Assembly (NCBI RefSeq): GCF_030297015.1 | Contig: NZ_AP028056.1 | Coordinates: 2,428,939-2,492,938 of the forward strand | DNA length: 64,000 nt | Reading direction: 5' to 3' | DNA from: Brooklawnia propionicigenes | Lineage (GTDB): Bacteria; Actinomycetota; Actinomycetes; Propionibacteriales; Propionibacteriaceae | Shown: positions 29,447 through 40,610 of the stretch, one piece after another | Layout of the letters: each line of letters starts with the position of its first letter | How positions within the stretch are numbered: position 1 is the first letter of the stretch | Notes under the pieces: model-generated | Databases searched by the model: none | Told to the model about the DNA's origin: nothing | What the model saw: the letters and a program-made list of their open reading frames with translations, nothing else | Position numbers and translations under genes: made by a program

Positions 29447-30325
29447 ATGGCGATCTGGCTCGGAACCGACTCCCGGATCATCGTGCAGGGCATGACCGGT
29501 TCGGAGGGACGCAAGCACACCCAGCGAATGCTGGACAGTGGTTCTGTCGTGGTCGGCGGGGTGACCCCCGGCAAGGGCGGGCAGACCGCGTCGTTCAACG
29601 GCGCCGACCTCCCGGTCTTCGGCAGTGTGGCAGAGGCAGTCGAGGCCACCGCGGCCAACACGTCGGTAGTCTTCGTGCCGCCGAAGTTCACCGGATCGGC
29701 GGTCGGTGAGGCCATCGATGCCGATCTCGACCTGGTCGTGTGCATCACCGAGGGTGTCCCGGTCGCCGATTCGGCACGGTTCGTCAACCAGTCCCTGGAC
29801 GCGGGCGTCCGCCTGATCGGCCCGAACTGTCCCGGCATCATCTCGCCCGGCAAGTCGAACGCCGGCATCATTCCGGCGTCCATCACCGGCCCCGGTCCGA
29901 TCGGCTTGGTCAGCAAGTCGGGCACCCTGACCTACCAGATGATGTTCGAATTGCGCGATCTCGGCTTCTCGACGGCCATCGGGATCGGCGGCGACCCGAT
30001 CGTCGGCACCACGCACATCGATGCGCTGGCCGCTTTCGAGGCCGATGAGCAGACCGAGGCCATCGTGCTGATCGGCGAGATCGGCGGGGACGCCGAAGAG
30101 CGCGCTGCCGCCTACATCGCCGAGAACATCACCAAGCCGGTGGTCGCCTACGTCGCCGGTTTCACGGCGCCGGAAGGCCGCACCATGGGTCACGCCGGTG
30201 CGATCGTGTCCGGGTCGTCCGGTACCGCTCAGGCCAAGAAGGAGGCGTTGGAGGCCGTCGGTGTCACGGTGGGTCGTACCCCCAGTGAGACCGCCGCACT
30301 GATGCGCGAGATCCTGCACGGTTGA
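29447..30325 (+). CDS. sucD: Succinyl-CoA synthetase, alpha subunit
   Basis: The alpha subunit binds CoA and carries the phosphohistidine. The 292-residue chain has the Rossmann CoA-binding domain ([30 protein letters not shown]) and the active-site histidine in [21 protein letters not shown] 29447 is set by AAGGAGG at 29434-29440 and by the conserved N-terminus. The next gene overlaps its stop by one base. Confidence 0.97.
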   Translation: MAIWLGTDSRIIVQGMTGSEGRKHTQRMLDSGSVVVGGVTPGKGGQTASFNGADLPVFGSVAEAVEATAANTSVVFVPPKFTGSAVGEAIDADLDLVVCITEGVPVADSARFVNQSLDAGVRLIGPNCPGIISPGKSNAGIIPASITGPGPIGLVSKSGTLTYQMMFELRDLGFSTAIGIGGDPIVGTTHIDALAAFEADEQTEAIVLIGEIGGDAEERAAAYIAENITKPVVAYVAGFTAPEGRTMGHAGAIVSGSSGTAQAKKEALEAVGVTVGRTPSETAALMREILHG

Positions 30326-31710
30326 TGAGGTTCGGTAGACGGCATCGCAATACACCCAGTGCCCGGGTCCGCCATCTGGAGGCGATGACCGAGCAGGCCG
30401 AGCCGTGGCGGCTGCCCTGGCCCGTGACCAGTGGGCTCGCAGCCGTGATCACCGCCGCCCTCGGCTGGGTACTGGTGGCCGGCTATTGCGTGCTCGGGTG
30501 GATCTCTGTGCCGCAGCTGAAGGCCTCCGCGGTGCTCGCCCTGAGCACCCAGGGCTGGCTGCTGGCGCATGGGGTGTCGGTGTCGCTGCCGGGTGCGCAA
30601 TTGTCGATCATGCCGCTGGGGTTGACGCTGATCATCGTGCTCATCGGCCTGGCGGCCTGTCATCAGGCCGTGCTGCACAGCCGTCCGCCGCTTGCCGGGG
30701 AGATCGGCTCCCGGCTGCTTCGGATGTCCGGGGTGTTCGCGGTGGTCTATGTCGTAGTGCTCGCCGGGGGCCGCCAATTCGTCGAGGCGGGCGGAAGCGC
30801 CTCGACGCTGCTGGGTGCGATGGCGTTGTCGTGTCTGCTGCCGTTGGCCGGATTCGCGCGGGCGCTGGCCTGGCGCCCGCCGCGCGGGATGACGATCGTG
30901 CGAACCGTCGGCTGGTCGTTGGCGGCCGGACTGTTGGTGATGATCGCTGCCGGGTCTGCGGTGACCGCGACAGCGCTTATCAGGGGACGCTCGCAGGTCA
31001 TCATGATCCACGAGTCGCTGCTGCCCGGAACCCTCGGCGGGGTGATGCTGCTGCTGGGTCAGCTCGCCTGGTTACCGAATCTGATCCTGTGGGCCGGCGC
31101 GTGGTCGGTCGGAGCAGGCATCCAACTCGGCTTGGGCACCGTCGTCTCGCCCGCCCAGACGACCCTCGGCATGCTGCCGTCGATTCCCGTCCTCGGCGCA
31201 GTGCCGGCGGCCGGGCCGATGCCGCCCAGTTGCCTGTTGTGGCTGCTCAGCGGGGTGGTGGCAGGTGGTGCCGCGGCAGCGGTGCTCGTCAAGCGGCTGC
31301 AGACTCGCGCTGCGGCCAATGGCCGACAGCTCGGGGTCGACGTCACAGCGATCGTCGGGGCGCTGGCCGGCGTCGGTTGTGGACTGGTCTTCACATTGCT
31401 GCAGCTTCCGGCCGGCGGTGATCTGGGTTCGGTGCGGCTGACGTCGTTGGGAGCGCGGATGTCGGCGCTGCTGGTGATGGCCCCGTCCACGATGGGCCTG
31501 GCCGGGATGGCCACCGGGGCGGTGCTCGGCTGGCGCGCCGGACGCTCGGATTGGCAGTCCGTGCGGTCTGCCGAAGCGCCGGTGCCGTCATTGAATCCTG
31601 CTGACGGCCCGGTGCCGGCTGTGGCGACCACCGGGGAGGCAGCTGACGAGGCGGAAGTCCCGACGACCGTGGTGGAAGACCGGTCGAAGCTGGCCGAGCG
31701 CGACAGGTAG
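30325..31710 (+). CDS. DUF6350-type polytopic membrane protein
   Basis: The 461-residue protein has about ten membrane helices with short loops, and an acidic C-terminal tail (GEAADEAEVPTTVVEDRSK). It lies between sucD and purN, the usual place of this actinobacterial family of unknown function. ATG 30325 overlaps the sucD stop as TGATG, suggesting coupled translation. No catalytic or transport motif was recognised. Confidence 0.75.
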   Translation: MRFGRRHRNTPSARVRHLEAMTEQAEPWRLPWPVTSGLAAVITAALGWVLVAGYCVLGWISVPQLKASAVLALSTQGWLLAHGVSVSLPGAQLSIMPLGLTLIIVLIGLAACHQAVLHSRPPLAGEIGSRLLRMSGVFAVVYVVVLAGGRQFVEAGGSASTLLGAMALSCLLPLAGFARALAWRPPRGMTIVRTVGWSLAAGLLVMIAAGSAVTATALIRGRSQVIMIHESLLPGTLGGVMLLLGQLAWLPNLILWAGAWSVGAGIQLGLGTVVSPAQTTLGMLPSIPVLGAVPAAGPMPPSCLLWLLSGVVAGGAAAAVLVKRLQTRAAANGRQLGVDVTAIVGALAGVGCGLVFTLLQLPAGGDLGSVRLTSLGARMSALLVMAPSTMGLAGMATGAVLGWRAGRSDWQSVRSAEAPVPSLNPADGPVPAVATTGEAADEAEVPTTVVEDRSKLAERDR

Positions 31711-31713
31711 GCT
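31708..31713 (+). promoter_or_regulatory. -10 element of purN-purH-folD (TAGGCT), leaderless type
   Basis: TAGGCT begins within the stop codon of the preceding membrane-protein gene and ends 6 bases before GTG 31720. Confidence 0.55.
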
Positions 31714-31719
31714 CTGAGG

Positions 31720-32284
31720 GTGACATCTCGGGTCGTCGTACTGTTGTCCGGATCGGGAACCCTTCTGCAGGCGCTGCTGGAGGCGAGCTCCGCCCCCGGC
31801 GCAGCTTTCGAGATCGTGGCCGTCGGTTCCGACCGGGCAGATGCCTACGGGTTGACGCGCGCACTGGACGCGGGAGTGCCGACCTTCGTCGTCCCCATGC
31901 TGCCCGACCGAGCCCTGTGGGATCGCAGGCTCGCTGAGACCGTGTCGGCATACCGGCCGGACCTGGTGGTCAGCGCCGGATTCATGAAGCTGGTCGGAGC
32001 TGCTTTCTTGAGCGAGTTCGGTGGCCGCTTCATCAATTCGCATCCGGCATTGCTGCCCAGCTTCCCGGGTATGCACGGCGTCCGAGACGCTCTGGCGGCC
32101 GGGGTCAAGGTGACCGGGACGACGATCTTCGTCGTCGATGAGGGTGTCGACACCGGCCGGATTCTCGCCCAGCGGGCAGTCGACGTGGCACCCGACGACA
32201 CCGAGGCCACGCTGCATGAACGCATCAAGGTGGTTGAGCGCGCACTGCTCGTCCACGTAGTTTCCGAACTGGTGAAGGAGAAGC

Positions 32285-32292
<8 letters not shown>
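31720..32292 (+). CDS. purN: Phosphoribosylglycinamide formyltransferase
   Basis: PurN formylates GAR with 10-formyl-THF in purine synthesis. The 190-residue chain has the phosphate loop [16 protein letters not shown], the folate site [12 protein letters not shown], the catalytic [16 protein letters not shown] with Asn and His, and the conserved Asp in [11 protein letters not shown]. purH overlaps its 3' end by eight bases. The co-transcribed folD supplies the one-carbon donor. Confidence 0.96.
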
Positions 32293-33844
<1,552 letters not shown>

Positions 33845-33872
33845 GACCGGTCGGCTGAGGAGGTAACAGCGA

Positions 33873-34721
33873 ATGAGCGCGCAACGCATCGACGGCAAGC
33901 AGGTGGCGGCCGACATCAAGGCCGAGTTGGCCGTGCGAGTGGCCGCCCTGAAACAGCGGGGCATCGTGCCCGGGCTCGGTACCGTTCTGGTCGGCGACGA
34001 CCCGGGCAGTCAGCTCTATGTCGCCGGCAAACATCGGGATTGCGCTCAGGTGGGCTTGGAGTCGCTGCGGGTCGACCTGCCCGGCGACGCATCTGCCGAG
34101 CAGATCAGCGAAGCCATCGAGTCGCTGAACGAGGACCCGCATTGCACCGGCTACATCGTCCAACTGCCGTTGCCCGGTCATATCGACGACAACTGGGCTC
34201 TGGAACAGATCGATCCGGCCAAGGACGCCGACGGGCTGGCTCCCGCCAACCTGGGGCGGCTGCTGCTCGGCCAGCCCGCGCCGCTGCCGTGCACGCCGCG
34301 CGGCATCGTGGAGTTGCTGCGCCGCTATGACGTGCCGATCGCCGGGGCCGAGGTGTGCATCATCGGACGAGGCACCACGGTGGGGCGTCCGCTCGGCGTG
34401 TTGCTAAACCGCAAGTCGCTCAACGCGACCGTGACACTGTGCCACACCGGAACACGGGATCTGGCCGGGCATGTGCGGCAGGCAGACATCGTGGTGGCCG
34501 CCGTCGGACGTGCGCACATGATCACCGCGGACATGATCAAGCCCGGCGCGGTCTGTATCGACGTGGGCGTGACCAGGGTGAACGGCAAGCCAGTAGGCGA
34601 TCTGGCGCCCGATGTCTGGGATGTCGCCTCGCTGGTGACCCCCAATCCGGGTGGGGTGGGCCCGATGACTCGGGCGATGCTGCTCGCCAATGTCGTCGAC
34701 TTGGCCGAGGGCATCGTCTAG
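33873..34721 (+). CDS. folD: Methylenetetrahydrofolate dehydrogenase / methenyl-THF cyclohydrolase
   Basis: FolD makes 10-formyl-THF, the donor used by PurN and PurH upstream. The 282-residue protein has the catalytic lysine region [29 protein letters not shown], the NADP site [14 protein letters not shown] and the terminal [24 protein letters not shown] (33859-33863) is about nine bases before the ATG. Confidence 0.96.
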   Translation: MSAQRIDGKQVAADIKAELAVRVAALKQRGIVPGLGTVLVGDDPGSQLYVAGKHRDCAQVGLESLRVDLPGDASAEQISEAIESLNEDPHCTGYIVQLPLPGHIDDNWALEQIDPAKDADGLAPANLGRLLLGQPAPLPCTPRGIVELLRRYDVPIAGAEVCIIGRGTTVGRPLGVLLNRKSLNATVTLCHTGTRDLAGHVRQADIVVAAVGRAHMITADMIKPGAVCIDVGVTRVNGKPVGDLAPDVWDVASLVTPNPGGVGPMTRAMLLANVVDLAEGIV

Positions 34722-34724
34722 ACG

Positions 34725-35072
34725 ATGGACGATCAGCAGACCGACGATCAGAAGAACGGCGAGCCGGCTGCCCCCGAGCAGCCGGCGGCCGAACAGCGGG
34801 GATCCGAGGGGCTCAACCCCTGGTCACTGCTGGCGGTGCTCGCCGTTTTCGCGGTCGGTGTGGTGCTGATCATCAACTGGCATTGGCGCCGCGGCTCGGT
34901 GGTGATCGGGGCATCGGTGACGCTGGCCGGAGTGCTGCGGCTCCTGCTGCCACCGAAATGGGTCGGCCTGCTGCAGGTACGCAGCAAACCCTTCGACGTG
35001 ACGCTGCTGCTGAGCATGGGCCTTGCCATCATGGTGCTGGGAATGATCGTCCCGGGAGTCTACGAACCCTAG
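34725..35072 (+). CDS. DUF3017 family membrane protein
   Basis: A 115-residue protein with an acidic, proline-rich N-terminus and three membrane helices around a WHWRRGSVVIGASVTLAGVL segment and a LLLPPKWVGLL loop. DUF3017 genes commonly follow folD in actinobacteria, as here with a 3-base gap. Function is unknown. Confidence 0.8.
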   Translation: MDDQQTDDQKNGEPAAPEQPAAEQRGSEGLNPWSLLAVLAVFAVGVVLIINWHWRRGSVVIGASVTLAGVLRLLLPPKWVGLLQVRSKPFDVTLLLSMGLAIMVLGMIVPGVYEP

Positions 35073-35088
35073 GGCGCCCGGCGCGCGG

Positions 35089-35433
35089 CTAGGCGGCAGT
35101 GACTCCCCGCGGCCCGTACATGATCAGTGCGACGCCGACCAGGCAGATCAGCGAGCCGGTGACGTCCCAGCGATCCGGTTTGAAGCCGTCGGCGACCATG
35201 CCCCACAGCAACGATCCGGCGATGAAGACGCCTCCGTAGGCCGCGAGGATGCGTCCGAAGTTGGCGTCGGGCTGAAGGGTTGCGACGAAACCGTAGATGC
35301 CCAGCGCGACCACGCCGCTGCTGATCCACAGCCAGCCGCGGTGTTCGCGGACACCTTGCCAGACCAGCCAGGCCCCGCCGATCTCGCACACGGCAGCCGC
35401 CAAGAACAATAGGATCGAGCGAATCGGGAGCAC
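35089..35433 (-). CDS. ynfA: UPF0060 / YnfA family membrane protein
   Basis: A 114-residue protein with four membrane helices and the family's [18 protein letters not shown]-like segment (here [13 protein letters not shown]) and [20 protein letters not shown]. YnfA proteins resemble small multidrug-resistance transporters, but a transported substrate is not established. GTG 35433 follows a leaderless-type -10. Confidence 0.88.
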   Translation of the reverse strand: MLPIRSILLFLAAAVCEIGGAWLVWQGVREHRGWLWISSGVVALGIYGFVATLQPDANFGRILAAYGGVFIAGSLLWGMVADGFKPDRWDVTGSLICLVGVALIMYGPRGVTAA

Positions 35434-35439
35434 CCAAGC

Positions 35440-35445
35440 ACCCTA
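35440..35445 (-). promoter_or_regulatory. -10 element of ynfA (TAGGGT), leaderless type
   Basis: On the minus strand TAGGGT ends 6 bases before GTG 35433. It lies directly beside the T-tract of the mdh terminator. Confidence 0.45.
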
Positions 35446-35502
35446 CTCAAGAAAAGATCGTGCCCGTCTGTCGCCCATCACGGGAGACAAACGGACACGA
35501 TC
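35446..35502 (-). terminator. Rho-independent terminator of mdh
   Basis: Reading the minus strand, GATCGTGTCCGTTTGTC pairs with GACAGACGGGCACGATC with two mismatches and is followed by TTTTCTTG. It lies 20 bases after the mdh stop and just before the ynfA promoter. Confidence 0.8.
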
Positions 35503-35522
35503 AGTGTCGAGGCGGGACCCGA

Positions 35523-36506
35523 TCAGATCAGGCCGAGCTCCGTGACGGCCTGCTTCTCGTCCAGCAGTTCGTCGATCGACGCCTGCAGCTTGGCCTGGCT
35601 GAAGCCGTCCAGGCTGAGGCCCTGCACGATCTCGTACTTGCCGTCGCGCACGATGCAGGGGAACGAGCTGATGACGCCTTCGGGGACACCGTAGGAGCCG
35701 TCGGCCGGAACAGCCATCGACACCCAGTCGCCCTCGGGGGTGTTGGTGAGCCAGTCGTGCATGTGCTCGACGGTGGCGTTGGCAGCCGAGGCAGCCGAGC
35801 TCGCGCCGCGGGCCTCGATGATGGCCGCGCCGCGCTTGGCGACCTTGGGAATGAAGGTGCTCTCGACCCAGATCTGGTCCACCAGCAGCCCGGCATCCCT
35901 ACCGCCGACCTTGGCGTGGAAGAGATCGGGGTACTGCGTGGAGGAGTGGTTGCCCCAAATGGTCATGTTCGTGACATCACCGACGTTGACCTCAAGCTTG
36001 CGAGCCAGCAGAGCCTTGGCGCGGTTGTGGTCGAGACGAGTCAGAGCGTTGAAGCGTTCGTTGGGGATGTCGGGGGCGTTGCTCATCGCGATCAGAGCGT
36101 TCGTATTGGCCGGGTTACCGGTCACCAGGACGCGGATGTCGTCAGCGGCCGACTCGTTGAGCGCCTTGCCCTGAGCGGTGAAGATCGCACCGTTGGCGCT
36201 CAGCAGGTCGCTGCGCTCCATGCCGGCCTTGCGGGGCATGGCCCCGACCAGCATGGCCACGTTGGCCCCGTCGAAGACCTTCTTGGGGTCGTCGCCGATG
36301 ACGATATTGGTCAGGTTCGGGAACGCACAGTCCTCGAGCTCCATGACGACGCCCTCGAGTGCCTTCAGGGCTGGGGTGATCTCCAGGAGCCGCAGCTCGA
36401 TAGGACGATCGCCCAGCAAGGAGCCGCTGGCGATACGGAAGAGCAGGTTGTAACAGATCTGGCCGGCTGCACCGGTGACAGCCACCTTGACGGGAGTCTC
36501 ACTCAC
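35523..36506 (-). CDS. mdh: Malate dehydrogenase (NAD)
   Basis: Mdh interconverts malate and oxaloacetate. The 327-residue protein is of the cytosolic-type family, with [20 protein letters not shown] as the dinucleotide site, the substrate arginines in [15 protein letters not shown] and [11 protein letters not shown], and the catalytic histidine in [16 protein letters not shown] 36506 (MSETPVKV) follows an AGAGGA Shine-Dalgarno; ATG 36527 is open but adds residues without similarity. A TAGCCT hexamer (36549-36554, minus strand) may be its -10. Confidence 0.96.
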   Translation of the reverse strand: MSETPVKVAVTGAAGQICYNLLFRIASGSLLGDRPIELRLLEITPALKALEGVVMELEDCAFPNLTNIVIGDDPKKVFDGANVAMLVGAMPRKAGMERSDLLSANGAIFTAQGKALNESAADDIRVLVTGNPANTNALIAMSNAPDIPNERFNALTRLDHNRAKALLARKLEVNVGDVTNMTIWGNHSSTQYPDLFHAKVGGRDAGLLVDQIWVESTFIPKVAKRGAAIIEARGASSAASAANATVEHMHDWLTNTPEGDWVSMAVPADGSYGVPEGVISSFPCIVRDGKYEIVQGLSLDGFSQAKLQASIDELLDEKQAVTELGLI

Positions 36507-36892
36507 GAGGATTCCTCTTCTCGACATTGGTTTGAGTCCGACGTTCCTAGGCTAGTGCAGCCGCTTGATCCGCGCGCAGCCCGGGTGGCACATTCCCCGC
36601 TCACCCGCAGTTCGCGCCCCCGCCCCCGCCGGCCTGCGCTCCCCGCGTCCCACCTGCGCCTCCCCGCGTCCGCCCGGCCTGCGCCTCCCCGCGTCCCGCC
36701 GTCGTCGCCCCGCCCTCACACTTCCTGCGCCCGAAATATGAGGATGCGCCCGATATATCAGGCGCGTCTTTATATTTCGGGCGCGGGAACGTAGGGCGGG
36801 CGGCCGGAGGGCAGGCGCGGACGTAGGGCGGGCGGACGCGGGCGCAGGGGCTGCGGACGTAGGGCGGGCGCGGTCGAAGGGGAGTGCCGGGG
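36507..36892. other. 386-base gene-free region with GC-rich tandem repeats and an AT-rich palindrome
   Basis: This region lies between purU (3' end) and mdh (5' end). Three copies of CTGCGC(C)TCCCCGCGTCC lie at about 36634-36696. A motif GCGCCCGAWATAT occurs at 36727 and 36746, and its reverse complement at 36772-36784. The middle copy is itself part of a near-palindrome around GATATATC. Then GACGTAGGGCGGGCG-like units recur three or four times between 36788 and 36872. No credible reading frame crosses it. It must hold the purU terminator and the mdh promoter. Confidence 0.7.
36727..36784. repeat. 13-bp inverted repeat with an internal palindrome
   Basis: GCGCCCGAAATAT (36727-36739) pairs with ATATTTCGGGCGC (36772-36784). 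The loop contains GCGCCCGATATATCAGGCGC, nearly self-complementary. It could fold as a terminator on the purU transcript or serve as a protein-binding site. Confidence 0.65.
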
Positions 36893-37735
36893 TCACTTGA
36901 AGATGACGGTGCGGATGCCGTCGAGGAAGATCCTTTTCTGGGCGAAGAGACGTACCGCTGCGGTCAGGGTCTCCGATTCGAGGCGCTGGCCGACACTGGA
37001 CAGTTCCGAGACCGTGTAGCTGTGGTCCACGCGGTGCACGTTCTGTTCGATGATCGGGCCCTCGTCCAGATCGGAGGTCACGAAGTGCGCGGTCGCGCCG
37101 ATCAGTTTGACGCCCCGGATGTGCGCCTGGCGGTAGGGATTGGCGCCCTTGAAGCCCGGCAAGAAGCTGTGGTGAATGTTGATGACGCGCCCGGCCAGAT
37201 CGTCGCACAGTTCGGGAGACAGTATCTGCATGTAGCGGGCGAGTACCACCAGATCGATATCCAGATCTGCCACGCATTGCCGGATGCGGTTCTCGAATTC
37301 GTGCTTGTTCTCGGGGAGCACCGCCTGCGAACCGAACTCGATGCCGTAGAACTCGGCCAACGAGCGCAGGTTGTCATGGTTCGACAAGATCAGCGGAATC
37401 TCGATGGGCAGATCACCGGCCCGCAGATGGAACAGCAGATCATTCAGCGGTCCTGCGGCCTTGCTGACCAGCACCAGTGCGCGGGCCTTCCGGTTCGCCG
37501 CACTCACCTGCCAGGCAGCGCCGAACAGGTCGCTGACCTGCTCGATCACCTGGCAGAAATCGTCCGGATGAACAGGAGTATCGACCTCGACCCGCATGAA
37601 GAAGCGTCCGGTATCGAGCGACGTGAATTGCTGAAGTTCGGTGATATTGCCCCCGCAACCGACAATCGCCCCGGTCACCGCATGAACGATGCCGGAAGTG
37701 TCGTTGCAGGAAAACGTCAGAATCAACTGGTGCAC
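36893..37735 (-). CDS. purU: Formyltetrahydrofolate deformylase
   Basis: PurU hydrolyses 10-formyl-THF to THF and formate, balancing the one-carbon pool. The 280-residue protein has an N-terminal ACT domain (LILTFSCNDTSGIVHAVTGA) and a C-terminal formyltransferase-like domain with the catalytic INIHHSFLPGFKGANPY and the Asp in DLDEGPIIEQNV. GTG 37735 follows a leaderless-type -10. Confidence 0.95.
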   Translation of the reverse strand: MHQLILTFSCNDTSGIVHAVTGAIVGCGGNITELQQFTSLDTGRFFMRVEVDTPVHPDDFCQVIEQVSDLFGAAWQVSAANRKARALVLVSKAAGPLNDLLFHLRAGDLPIEIPLILSNHDNLRSLAEFYGIEFGSQAVLPENKHEFENRIRQCVADLDIDLVVLARYMQILSPELCDDLAGRVINIHHSFLPGFKGANPYRQAHIRGVKLIGATAHFVTSDLDEGPIIEQNVHRVDHSYTVSELSSVGQRLESETLTAAVRLFAQKRIFLDGIRTVIFK

Positions 37736-37741
37736 CCGGAG

Positions 37742-37747
37742 AGCCTA
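37742..37747 (-). promoter_or_regulatory. -10 element of purU (TAGGCT), leaderless type
   Basis: On the minus strand TAGGCT ends 6 bases before GTG 37735. Confidence 0.5.
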
Positions 37748-37847
37748 CCCGTCCGGCCGCCGAGTGACTACGTATCGGCATCAGGCTTGACCGGGGTTGC
37801 CAGACGCTACATTGGTGCGCAGTAATCGTCAACGAACAGGAGCGCTC

Positions 37848-39065
37848 ATGGGCAAGATCAAGGTGGCCGGTACCGTCGTCGAACTCGATGGGGACGAAAT
37901 GACCCGCGTGATCTGGGCGTTCATCAAAGACCGTCTGATCCTGCCCTATCTGGACGTCAACCTCGACTACTACGACCTCAGCATCGAGAACCGCGACGCC
38001 ACCGACGACCAGGTGACCGTCGACGCTGCGAACGCGATCAAGCGCGAGGGCGTCGGGGTCAAGTGCGCGACCATCACCCCGGACGAGGCGCGGGTGGCCG
38101 AGTTCGGCCTGAAGAAGATGTGGCGCTCGCCCAACGGGACGATCCGCAACATCTTGGGCGGGGTCATCTTCCGCGAGCCGATCGTGATCAGCAACATCCC
38201 GCGGTTGGTGCCGGGCTGGACGAAGCCGATCGTGGTCGGTAGGCACGCCTTCGGCGATCAGTACCGCGCCACCGATTTCAAGGTGCCGGGCGCCGGCACG
38301 GTGACCATCACCTACACCCCCGAGGACGGCTCCGAACCACTGGAACTCGAAGTGGTCAAGATGCCCGAGCACGGCGGCGTCGCGATGGGCATGTACAACT
38401 TCAACGACTCGATCCGCGATTTCGCGCGGGCGTCCATGAGCTACGGCCTGCAGCGCGGCTACCCGGTCTACCTGTCCACCAAGAACACCATCCTCAAGGC
38501 CTACGACGGCCAGTTCAAGGACATCTTCGCCGAGGTCTACGACGCCGAGTTCAAGTCGCAGTTCGAGGCGGCCGGGATCACCTACGAACACCGGCTGATC
38601 GACGACATGGTGGCCTCCGCCCTGAAATGGGAGGGCGGCTACGTCTGGGCCTGCAAGAACTACGACGGCGACGTGCAGTCCGACACCGTGGCGCAGGGCT
38701 TCGGCTCGCTGGGCCTGATGACCTCGGTGCTGATGACCCCGGACGGCAAGACGGTGGAGGCCGAGGCGGCGCACGGCACCGTGACCCGGCATTTCCGTCA
38801 GCATCAGCAGGGCAAGGCGACCTCGACGAATCCGATCGCGTCCATCTACGCCTGGACCGGCGGTCTGAAGCACCGCGGCAAGCTGGACGGCACCCCCGAG
38901 GTCACCGAGTTCGCGCGCACCCTCGAGGAGGTCTGCGTGCAGACCGTGGAGTCGGGCCGGATGACCAAGGACCTCGCCCTGCTGGTCGGCCCCGACCAGC
39001 CGTGGCTGACCACCGAGGAGTTCTTGGCCGCGCTGGACGACGGGCTGGCCGCCCGGCTGGCGTGA
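37848..39065 (+). CDS. icd: Isocitrate dehydrogenase (NADP), homodimeric eukaryotic-like type
   Basis: Icd oxidises isocitrate to 2-oxoglutarate. The 405-residue chain begins [20 protein letters not shown], the signature of the type II NADP enzyme shared with eukaryotes. It has the substrate-loop [12 protein letters not shown], the metal-site aspartates around [15 protein letters not shown], and the NADP loop [17 protein letters not shown] 37848 has an AACAGGAG Shine-Dalgarno upstream; an open extension to 37797 crosses the probable TACATT -10 (37808-37813). Confidence 0.96.
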   Translation: MGKIKVAGTVVELDGDEMTRVIWAFIKDRLILPYLDVNLDYYDLSIENRDATDDQVTVDAANAIKREGVGVKCATITPDEARVAEFGLKKMWRSPNGTIRNILGGVIFREPIVISNIPRLVPGWTKPIVVGRHAFGDQYRATDFKVPGAGTVTITYTPEDGSEPLELEVVKMPEHGGVAMGMYNFNDSIRDFARASMSYGLQRGYPVYLSTKNTILKAYDGQFKDIFAEVYDAEFKSQFEAAGITYEHRLIDDMVASALKWEGGYVWACKNYDGDVQSDTVAQGFGSLGLMTSVLMTPDGKTVEAEAAHGTVTRHFRQHQQGKATSTNPIASIYAWTGGLKHRGKLDGTPEVTEFARTLEEVCVQTVESGRMTKDLALLVGPDQPWLTTEEFLAALDDGLAARLA

Positions 39066-39123
39066 GCGCTCGCGCACAATCGCATGCCGAATGGCCCCGG
39101 TAGACTCACTGGAGTGAGTAATC

Positions 39124-40587
39124 ATGTCTGACCTGCTCGTTTCTATCGGGGTCATCTTCGTCCTGCTGTTGGTCGGCTTCCTCTTCTCCGCCGCGGAGAT
39201 GGCGCTGGTGACCCTGCGTGATTCCCAGATCCAGCGGCTGCAGGCCAAGGGCAAGCGCGGCCGGGCCATCATGGCCCTGACCGACAACCCGAACCGCTTC
39301 CTGTCGTCGGTGCAGATCGGCGTGACGCTGGCGGGGTTCCTGTCCTCGGCCTTCGGCAGCGACTCGCTGGCCGGCAAGTATCTGGCGCCCTGGTTCGAGA
39401 GCCGCGGGATGGCCGCGGGGCTCGCCAGCGTGCTGGCAGTGGTCGTGGTGACCGCGATCATCTCATTCTTGTCGATCGTGCTGAGCGAGCTCACCGCCAA
39501 GCGGCTGGCCATGCAGCGCCCCGAGGAATACGCCCTCGCGCTCGCGCCGATGGTCAGCGCGATCGCGAAGGCCGCGACCCCCTTGATCTGGCTGATCGAC
39601 AAGTGCACGAACATCATGGTGCGCATACTCGGCGGTGACCCCGAGGCGGGCCGAGAGGCCGTCACCGAGGACGACCTGCGTTCGATGGTGGCCAACGCGG
39701 ACATGCTCGGCGACGAGGAGAGACGCATCGTCGACGACGTCTTCGACGCGGGGGACCGCAGCCTGCGCGAAGTGATGGTGCCGCGTACCGAGGTCGATTT
39801 CCTTCCCGGCGATATGTCCGCCTACCAGGCAATCCGGCTGGTGCAGGGCAATCAGCGGTCCCGCTATCCGGTCACCGACGGCTCGCCCGATCAGGTGATC
39901 GGCTTCCTGCACGTGCGCGATCTGATGGGTTTGGACGCGGCCGCCCGGCAGGCCCCGGTCCGGCAGTTGGCGCGTCCGGTGCTCAGCCTGCCGGAGACCG
40001 TCAAGGTGCTCCGGGCGCTCACCGAGATGCGCCGGGAATCATCCCATCTGGCGATCGTGCGTGATGAATACGGCGGCACGGCGGGCATCGTCACCATGGA
40101 AGACCTGATCGAAGAACTCATTGGTGATATCACCGATGAGTACGATGTCGTGGACGATGACCAGATCAAGCACGAGATGGTCTCCGATCTGGAGGGCCTG
40201 ATCTCGCTGCAGGACTTCGCCGATCGCACTGGTTATGAGATCCCCGAGGGGCCCTACGACACGCTCGCGGGGTTCCTGATGTGCCGCCTGGGACGCGTGC
40301 CCCGCCTGAACGACGAGATCATCGTCGATCTGGCCCCGGTCAACGCATCCGAGGACGCCCCGCAACTGGCGAGTTTCTCGATGCGGGTCTCGGAGATGGA
40401 TGGCCGCCGGATCGCCTGGATCGATGTCACGCGGCAAGAGAATGCGGAGGCCGCCCCGCCGCGCGAGGACGCCTCGGCCAAGGAGCCGGTGGACGACAAC
40501 GACCGAGCCCGTCGCCACGACAGCGCGCTGCGCCGCCAGCTGGCCGAGGCATCTCAGGCAGCCGACGAGGCGACCCCTGGTATCTGA
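39124..40587 (+). CDS. CNNM/CorC-family transporter (hemolysin C-like)
   Basis: The 487-residue protein has an N-terminal CNNM transmembrane domain (about residues 1-190, four helices, with ISFLSIVLSELTAKRLAMQR), two CBS domains (EVMVPRTEVDFLPGDMSAYQ; AIVRDEYGGTAGIVTMEDLI) and a C-terminal CorC_HlyC domain (LAGFLMCRLGRVPRLND). Bacterial homologues export magnesium or contribute to cobalt tolerance; lytic activity is not implied. A TAGACT (39101-39106) lies 17 bases before the ATG. Confidence 0.9.
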   Translation: MSDLLVSIGVIFVLLLVGFLFSAAEMALVTLRDSQIQRLQAKGKRGRAIMALTDNPNRFLSSVQIGVTLAGFLSSAFGSDSLAGKYLAPWFESRGMAAGLASVLAVVVVTAIISFLSIVLSELTAKRLAMQRPEEYALALAPMVSAIAKAATPLIWLIDKCTNIMVRILGGDPEAGREAVTEDDLRSMVANADMLGDEERRIVDDVFDAGDRSLREVMVPRTEVDFLPGDMSAYQAIRLVQGNQRSRYPVTDGSPDQVIGFLHVRDLMGLDAAARQAPVRQLARPVLSLPETVKVLRALTEMRRESSHLAIVRDEYGGTAGIVTMEDLIEELIGDITDEYDVVDDDQIKHEMVSDLEGLISLQDFADRTGYEIPEGPYDTLAGFLMCRLGRVPRLNDEIIVDLAPVNASEDAPQLASFSMRVSEMDGRRIAWIDVTRQENAEAAPPREDASAKEPVDDNDRARRHDSALRRQLAEASQAADEATPGI

Positions 40588-40610
40588 GCAGCCCGGCCCG
40601 CGGACGGCCG

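Noticed and set aside
36590-36884. A CRISPR array in the repeat-rich intergenic region
   Set aside because: The repeats are short, unequal and lack regular unique spacers, and no cas gene is present in the window.
37440-39728. A 762-codon open frame opposite icd and the CNNM gene
   Set aside because: It spans three real genes on the other strand and has biased, low-complexity composition.
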